A stretch of 14,427 nt of DNA from CAZFBR01 sp035353495 [NCBI: uncultured bacterium] (GTDB lineage Bacteria > DAOPZR01), in the NCBI GenBank assembly GCA_964517215.1, contig CAZFBR010000071.1, forward strand, positions 1 to 14,427. Direction: 5' to 3'. Below are positions 10,065-14,427 of the stretch, in pieces; position 1 is the first letter of the stretch, and the number at the start of each line of letters is the position of its first letter. The position numbers and the translations under genes were made by a program. The notes beneath the pieces are model-generated. The model was not told the origin of the DNA. It worked only from the letters and a program-made list of their open reading frames with translations, and did not search any database.

Positions 10065-11639
10065 TCAGAACTCCTTGAAATCGCCGTCGTCTTTCAGTGG
10101 AATGACCTCTTCCGGACGCTTGCGTCCCGCCGGCCGCGGCGCCGGCCGCGGCTTGGCACCGGCGCCCGCCTTCGGCTTCGCCGCCGCGGCGGGCGGCTGC
10201 TGGCCGGCTGCCGGCGCCTTGCCTTCGACCAGCGCCACCAGCGACTGCACCGTCTCGCGCATGTTCTCCGCCTGCGAACTCATCTCCTCCGACGCCGACG
10301 CCGCCTCTTCCGCGTTCGCCGCCACGTTCTGCGTCACCTTGTCCATCTGCTGCATCGCCGTGTTGATCTGCCCGATCCCCTGCGACTGCTCGCGGGAGGC
10401 GTTGGTGATCTCCTCGACCAGGTTGGAAACCTTGCCCGAGCTCTCGGTGATGCCTTTCATGCCCGTCGCCACGCCGGTGACCTTCTCCAACCCCTGGTTC
10501 ACGTTTTTCACCGCCGTGTCAATCAGCGCCGCCGTCTCGCGTGCCGACGTCCCCGCCCGCTGCGCCAGGTTGCGCACTTCCTCCGCCACCACGGCAAAGC
10601 CCTTGCCGTGCTCGCCCGCGCGCGCCGCCTCGACCGCCGCGTTCAGCGCCAGCAGGTTCGTCTGGAAGGCGATTTCCTCGATCACCTTGATGATCTTGGC
10701 GATCTCGTCGCTGTTGCTCTTGATTGCGCCCATGCTGGTCAGCATGTCCTGCATGGCGTCGTTGGCCTTGGCCACGATTTCGCGCGTCTCGCGCATGTGC
10801 TGGTTCGCCTGCCCCGCATGATCCGCGTTCTGCTGGATCATCGAGGTCATTTCCTCCAGCGAGGCACTGGTCTCCTCCAGCGACGAGGCGTTCTCCGAAC
10901 CCGCCTCCGCCAGCCCCTGCGCCGCGCTGGAAATCTCGCCGGCCGCCGACGCCACCTGGTTCGCCCCCGCTTCCAGATCGTTCACCGCACGGTTGATTGA
11001 CCGGCCGATGGCGCGCGACACCACGAACGCCAGGCCCAGACCGACCAGCACAACCACCAAGGTTACCACGATGAAAATATTGCGCATGGCCGCCAGTTGC
11101 GCCTCGACATCATCCACATAGATGCCGCAACCAACCGCCCACCCCCAGTCGGCAATGTGCACAACATAGGACATTTTCGGAGACACATCCGATGCATTGG
11201 GCTTGGCCCACACATAGTCAACATACCCCTGTCCTTCCGCCTTGGCCTTGCGCGCCAATTCAACAAACAGCGCCACTCCGTTTTTGTCCTTAAATTCACT
11301 CTGGTCCTTGCCGTTCATTTCCGGCTTGATGGGGTGCATAATGCATACCGCATTGTCATTGACAATGAAAAAGTAATTGTCCCCGTCAAAGCGCAGCGTA
11401 TTGACCGCCGCTGCGGCCGCCGCCTGCGCCTGTTCCGGGGTGATTTTCCCCTCCTTCGCCAGCTGCACCTGCGCATTGATCAGCGATGCCGCCGTCTGGG
11501 TCAACACCCGCAACTGTTCCTTCTTCGCGTTGTACATTTCCGCCTTGCTGTCAAAATACGCCCAGATGATAACGCCGACAAAAAGCACCACTGTCACCAC
11601 CACCAGCAGCATGATCTTGGTTGTCAATTTGAGTTTCAT
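10065..11639 (-). CDS. Methyl-accepting chemotaxis protein with single Cache sensor and no clear HAMP
   Basis: A 524-residue receptor with a helix at 8-27, a periplasmic single-Cache domain (about 30-186) and a second helix at 187-207. The Cache domain has [23 protein letters not shown] and [13 protein letters not shown]. The signalling domain (about 220-470) has a hairpin tip at about 321-361 ([33 protein letters not shown]). Its [12 protein letters not shown] pattern is typical of long-arm receptors of the 40H type. The second helix leads almost directly into the signalling helices; I see only a short [15 protein letters not shown] link and no full HAMP. The C-terminus has a Pro/Ala/Lys linker (about 473-510) and ends in [19 protein letters not shown] fits the loose aromatic-x-x-aromatic tether described for CheR or CheB binding. 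AAAGGA precedes the ATG. The ligand is unknown; this Cache family often binds small organic acids. Confidence 0.96.
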   Translation of the reverse strand: MKLKLTTKIMLLVVVTVVLFVGVIIWAYFDSKAEMYNAKKEQLRVLTQTAASLINAQVQLAKEGKITPEQAQAAAAAAVNTLRFDGDNYFFIVNDNAVCIMHPIKPEMNGKDQSEFKDKNGVALFVELARKAKAEGQGYVDYVWAKPNASDVSPKMSYVVHIADWGWAVGCGIYVDDVEAQLAAMRNIFIVVTLVVVLVGLGLAFVVSRAIGRSINRAVNDLEAGANQVASAAGEISSAAQGLAEAGSENASSLEETSASLEEMTSMIQQNADHAGQANQHMRETREIVAKANDAMQDMLTSMGAIKSNSDEIAKIIKVIEEIAFQTNLLALNAAVEAARAGEHGKGFAVVAEEVRNLAQRAGTSARETAALIDTAVKNVNQGLEKVTGVATGMKGITESSGKVSNLVEEITNASREQSQGIGQINTAMQQMDKVTQNVAANAEEAASASEEMSSQAENMRETVQSLVALVEGKAPAAGQQPPAAAAKPKAGAGAKPRPAPRPAGRKRPEEVIPLKDDGDFKEF

Positions 11640-11659
11640 AGTTTTTCCTTTCCCGCGCC

Positions 11660-12157
11660 TCAGCGGCGCACCTCCTTGACCTGGATGAGCTCATCCGAAT
11701 TGAGCACCGCGTCGACGTCAAGCAGAATCTTGACCTTCCCCTTGGCCTTGCCCATGCCGAGGATGTACTGCGCGCTGATCCCCCCCCCGAACTGCGGGGG
11801 CGGCTCGATATCCGCCGCGGCGATGTCCAGCACCTCGCTCACCGTGTCGACGATGATGCCCATCAGCACGTTGCCGTCCTCAACGGTCACCTCGACCACA
11901 ATGATGCAGGTCTCGGGCGTATAGGCCAGCGAGGGGAGCCCGAATTTCTGCCGCAGCTCGATCACCGGGATCACCAGCCCGCGCAGGTTGATCACGCCCT
12001 TGATGAATTCGGGCGTGCGCGGCACCGGAGTAATCTCCAGGATGCCGATGATCTCGCGCACCTTGAGGATCTCGAGGCCGTACTCCTCCTTCCCGAGCAC
12101 GAAGGTCAGGTACTTGCCCGCCTGTGCCCGCGCCTTCCGTTCAACGTCCGCTGTCAT
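11660..12157 (-). CDS. cheW: CheW, receptor-kinase coupling protein
   Basis: A 165-residue single CheW domain: [20 protein letters not shown] near the start, then [20 protein letters not shown] and a C-terminal [14 protein letters not shown]. It bridges receptor tips and CheA at the membrane array. The open frame extends upstream to 12274. I chose ATG at 12157 because GGAGGTG (12164-12170) lies six bases before it and the CheW fold begins soon after. The start lies inside the end of cheA, an overlap of 17 bases. A tract of nine G residues on the coding strand encodes Gly-Gly-Gly in the [10 protein letters not shown] segment. It is followed after 20 bases by the receptor gene. Confidence 0.96.
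   Translation of the reverse strand: MTADVERKARAQAGKYLTFVLGKEEYGLEILKVREIIGILEITPVPRTPEFIKGVINLRGLVIPVIELRQKFGLPSLAYTPETCIIVVEVTVEDGNVLMGIIVDTVSEVLDIAAADIEPPPQFGGGISAQYILGMGKAKGKVKILLDVDAVLNSDELIQVKEVRR
11780..11788. repeat. Nine-base C/G homopolymer inside cheW
   Basis: The plus strand has nine C in a row, read as GGG GGG GGG in cheW. A nearby cggggg (from 11794) can pair with part of it to form a small six-pair stem. Tracts of this length can slip during replication and switch a frame, but here the frame is intact. It could also be a site of sequencing error. Confidence 0.8.
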
Positions 12158-14234
12158 CTGCGCCACCTCCATCGCGGTCCATATCCGCCAGTTGTTCCGG
12201 ATCGAGAATGAGCCCGACCCGGCCATCGCCCATAATGGCACTGCCCGCCACGCCCGGCACCCGGCTGAGCGCACGGCCCAAGCTCTTGATCACCACTTCC
12301 TGCTGGCCGATCAGCTCGTCCACCTGCAGACAGAACTGCCGGGTCGCCGCCTGCACCAGGATCATGATGCCGTCCTCCGCCGACCGGTGCTGTGGCGCCA
12401 TGCCCAGCACTTCGTACAGCCGCACCAGCGGATACAGGGTTCCGCGCACGTTGACCACATCCCCCTGGCCCGAGACCTCAGTCAGCTGGTCGGGCTTGAT
12501 CCGCAGCGACTGGATGATCGCGGTCAGCGGCAGAATAAACCGCTCATGGCCAAGCCGGATCAGCATGCCGTCAATGATCGCCAGGGTCAGCGGGATCTTG
12601 ATGCGGAAGGTGGTCCCCTGGCCGGCGACAGTCTCAATGTCGATCGCTCCGCGCAACCGATCAAGATTCTTGCGCACCACATCCATGCCCACACCGCGGC
12701 CCGACAGGTTGGTGACCTGGTCGGCGGTCGAGAACCCGGGCTGGAAGATCAGCGCATAGATCTGCTGGTCGGTGATATTCTCCGGATCATCGACCAGCCC
12801 GCGCTCGATCCCCTTCTGCAGAATGCGCTCGCGATTGAGGCCGCGCCCGTCGTCGGCAATCTCAATGACCACCATGCCGCTCTGGTGGCTGGCCGACAGG
12901 CGCAGCGTGCCCTGGGCGCCCTTGCCCGCCAGCTCGCGCTCCGCCGGCGGCTCCAGCCCGTGGTCCACCGCATTGCGCACGATATGCACCAGCGGGTCCT
13001 GCAGTTCCTCGATGACGTTGCGATCGAGTTCCGTCCCCTCGCCACTCACCTGCACGGCGATGTCCTTGCCCGTCTGTCGCCCGACATCGCGCACGAGCCG
13101 TACCAGCTTCTGGAAGGTCATCCCCATGGGAAGCATGCGCAGCGCCAGCGCCAGCTCCTGCAGTTCGGACACGACCCGGTTCTGCTGCGCGATGTTCTTG
13201 CCCAGCACCTGGTCGTTGATCGTCGCCAGCACCCGCTGCCGCACCTGGTTGTTGATAATCACCAGCTCGCCGACCATGTTGACCAGCTGGTCGATACGCT
13301 CGATTTTTACCTTGATGCTGTCGAGGAATTTCGCGCCCCCCGCCACCGCCGGACCCGGCTCGGGCGCCGGCTCACCGGCCGCCGCGGCCGCTCCCCCCGC
13401 CGGCTCCGCCACCGGAGCCTGCGTCTCGAACGCCACCTGCGTGCGCTGCACCTCGTCATGCAGCGCCTGCCAGGCGGCGGGCATTGTCGCCGGCTTGCCC
13501 TGCACCTGCGCCGCCGTCACCGCAATCAGCTGCCGCACCATGTCCAGCCCGCGGAACAGCACCGCCAGCACCGTCGCGTCCGGCCGCCGCCCCTTGCGCG
13601 CGACATCCAGCAGCGACTCCAGCGCGTGAGTCAGGCGGTTGACCTCGTGCAGATTGAGGAACCCGGCCATCCCCTTGAGCGAGTGGATGGCGCGGAAGGT
13701 TTCGCCGATGGCGCCGCTGTCGCCCGCGTCCTGCTCCAGCCGCAGCAGCATGCGCTCGAAATTGGCCAGATGCTCGTCCGCCTCCGCGAAGAAGTCCATG
13801 AAGATCTCGCGGTCCTGCTCCTTCAGCGCGGGCGCAGCGTCCGTCGCCGCCGGAACGGCAGGGGCGGCGGGCACGCCATCCTGACCGGCGGCCGGCGGCG
13901 CCGGGGCGGCGCCGGAGTCCGCCGCCGCTGACGCCCGCTCGTATTCGCCCACCGCCACCGTCAGCTGCGCCAGCAGCGCGCGCACGCGGTCTGCCGCCGC
14001 CGCGTCACCGCCCGCCGCCGCGGTGGCCAAAGCGCAGCCGCGCCGCAATTCGCCGTTGATGTTCGCCGCCGGACCGTCGGGCGGTTCCAGGATTGCAAGA
14101 CAGTCAAAGGTGTCCGCCAGCGCATCCAATCCGCCGACCACACCCTCCCACTGATCCTCATCACCGGGCTCGGCCAGCATCAGCTCGGCGCTGATCGCAT
14201 CCAGCCGCGCCTGCAAGCTGTGGTCATTCGCCAT
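12141..14234 (-). CDS. cheA: CheA, chemotaxis histidine kinase, without a recognisable P2 domain
   Basis: A 697-residue kinase. Residues 1-138 are an unusual extension: a helical, Ala-rich part up to about 105, then a Pro/Ala linker. The P1 HPt domain (about 140-240) has the phospho-accepting His184 in IHSLKG. An Ala/Pro linker (about 270-300) takes the place where P2 would sit, and I see no P2 fold there. The P3 dimerisation helices (about 305-370) contain IDQLVNMVGELVIINNQ. The P4 ATPase domain has the N box RNAVDHG (N421), ADDGRG (461-465) and GRGVGMDVV (512-520). The P5 CheW-like domain runs from about 545 to the end. It autophosphorylates and passes phosphate to the receiver and to CheB. 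GAGGTAA, overlapping the stop of the upstream receiver gene, is five bases before the ATG. Confidence 0.97.
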   Translation of the reverse strand: MANDHSLQARLDAISAELMLAEPGDEDQWEGVVGGLDALADTFDCLAILEPPDGPAANINGELRRGCALATAAAGGDAAAADRVRALLAQLTVAVGEYERASAAADSGAAPAPPAAGQDGVPAAPAVPAATDAAPALKEQDREIFMDFFAEADEHLANFERMLLRLEQDAGDSGAIGETFRAIHSLKGMAGFLNLHEVNRLTHALESLLDVARKGRRPDATVLAVLFRGLDMVRQLIAVTAAQVQGKPATMPAAWQALHDEVQRTQVAFETQAPVAEPAGGAAAAAGEPAPEPGPAVAGGAKFLDSIKVKIERIDQLVNMVGELVIINNQVRQRVLATINDQVLGKNIAQQNRVVSELQELALALRMLPMGMTFQKLVRLVRDVGRQTGKDIAVQVSGEGTELDRNVIEELQDPLVHIVRNAVDHGLEPPAERELAGKGAQGTLRLSASHQSGMVVIEIADDGRGLNRERILQKGIERGLVDDPENITDQQIYALIFQPGFSTADQVTNLSGRGVGMDVVRKNLDRLRGAIDIETVAGQGTTFRIKIPLTLAIIDGMLIRLGHERFILPLTAIIQSLRIKPDQLTEVSGQGDVVNVRGTLYPLVRLYEVLGMAPQHRSAEDGIMILVQAATRQFCLQVDELIGQQEVVIKSLGRALSRVPGVAGSAIMGDGRVGLILDPEQLADMDRDGGGADDSGR

Positions 14235-14239
14235 GGGGG

Positions 14240-14427
14240 TTACCTCGGCACCATGATTGTCGATTTGCGCCAGCGGGCGATTTTTTCGTCCAGGGCGCGC
14301 ACAATCCGCAGCAGCAGGTCCATGTCGCGGAAGGGCTTGGTGAAATAGTCCACCGCCCCCACTTCCATGCCGCCCACCACATTGTCCAATGTGGTGATCC
14401 TCACGGGCTACACCTCAATGCACAATG
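14240..14427 (-). CDS. CheY-like response regulator, C-terminal end only, with an in-frame stop near the window edge
   Basis: The last 55 residues before the TAA at 14240 read as the end of a receiver domain: VGAVDYFTKPF contains the conserved Lys-Pro, followed by the last helix MDLLLRIVRALDEKIARW. Upstream in the same frame a TAG occurs at 14408-14410, with CIEV before it and PVRITTLDN after it. The segment between TTL and GAVDY is about three residues shorter than usual. Either the gene is damaged, or the last bases of the window contain errors; the latter is plausible if this is a contig end. Its position just ahead of cheA suggests the output regulator of the pathway. The fragment is too short to tell a plain CheY from a regulator with another domain. 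Confidence 0.7.
14375..14396. repeat. 22-base perfect palindrome within the receiver gene fragment
   Basis: CACCACATTG and its exact complement are separated by TC. It lies in coding sequence (TTLDNVVG on the minus strand) about 30 bases from the window end. It is next to the in-frame stop and the shortened receiver loop, so it could be a site of deletion or an assembly effect. No regulatory role is evident. Confidence 0.7.

Noticed and set aside
9220-10821. A 533-codon plus-strand frame opposite cheR and the receptor gene
   Set aside because: Shadow of the real genes; it crosses the intergenic hairpin and has no recognisable motif.
12158-12274. Upstream starts for cheW (12274 or 12172)
   Set aside because: These lie within cheA, and the GGAGGTG ribosome site points to 12157.
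11988-13931. A 647-codon open frame on the plus strand opposite cheA and cheW
   Set aside because: It is antisense to two complete, motif-bearing genes; long antisense frames are expected with this GC-rich codon use, and the translation is His/Arg/Gln-rich with no domain.
14350-14427. The terminal palindrome as a fold-back assembly artefact
   Set aside because: Beyond the 10-base arms the sequence does not mirror the preceding bases, so it is not a simple fold-back, though a local error remains possible.

Overview
The window is one unidirectional block: every gene I can support lies on the minus strand, so transcription runs from high to low coordinates, and the long open frames on the plus strand look like GC-driven shadows. 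The DNA is very GC-rich. The gene set is that of a Gram-negative-type motile bacterium rich in PAS/PocR signalling, as seen in deltaproteobacteria and similar lineages. I cannot name the organism, and nothing points to recent transfer or a mobile element.

In transcription order, the first part is a chemotaxis operon. It starts with the end of a CheY-like receiver gene cut by the window edge, which has an in-frame stop near that edge. Then come cheA (long N-terminal extension, no P2 domain), cheW (with a nine-G tract), one membrane chemoreceptor with a single Cache sensor and no clear HAMP, cheR, a CheD fused to a degenerate receiver, and cheB. A perfect 13-bp hairpin followed by TTTT sits between the receptor gene and cheR.

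The second part is a sensor-kinase block. After cheB, a strong Shine-Dalgarno sequence precedes two tiny frames of 26 and 48 codons. These lead by ATGA overlap into a 5TMR_LYT membrane protein with four PAS domains but no kinase. That protein overlaps by ATGA with a soluble hybrid histidine kinase (PAS, PocR, three PAS, HisKA, HATPase, receiver, helical tail). A 31-codon frame then bridges, with ATGA at both ends, to a second membrane kinase (Cache-HAMP-coiled coil) that runs off the low-coordinate end. Its sensor resembles that of the chemoreceptor.

As a system, the receptor, CheW and CheA would set phosphoryl flow to the receiver, while CheR, CheD-receiver and CheB adjust receptor modification. 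The kinase block is co-oriented and probably co-transcribed or read from an internal start. Its link to chemotaxis is inference from position and from the shared Cache sensor. Seven of the junctions are the same ATGA overlap, so translational coupling is the dominant layout. The least familiar parts are the CheD-pseudoreceiver fusion, the micro-ORF chain, and the split of a membrane PAS sensor from its presumed kinase partner.
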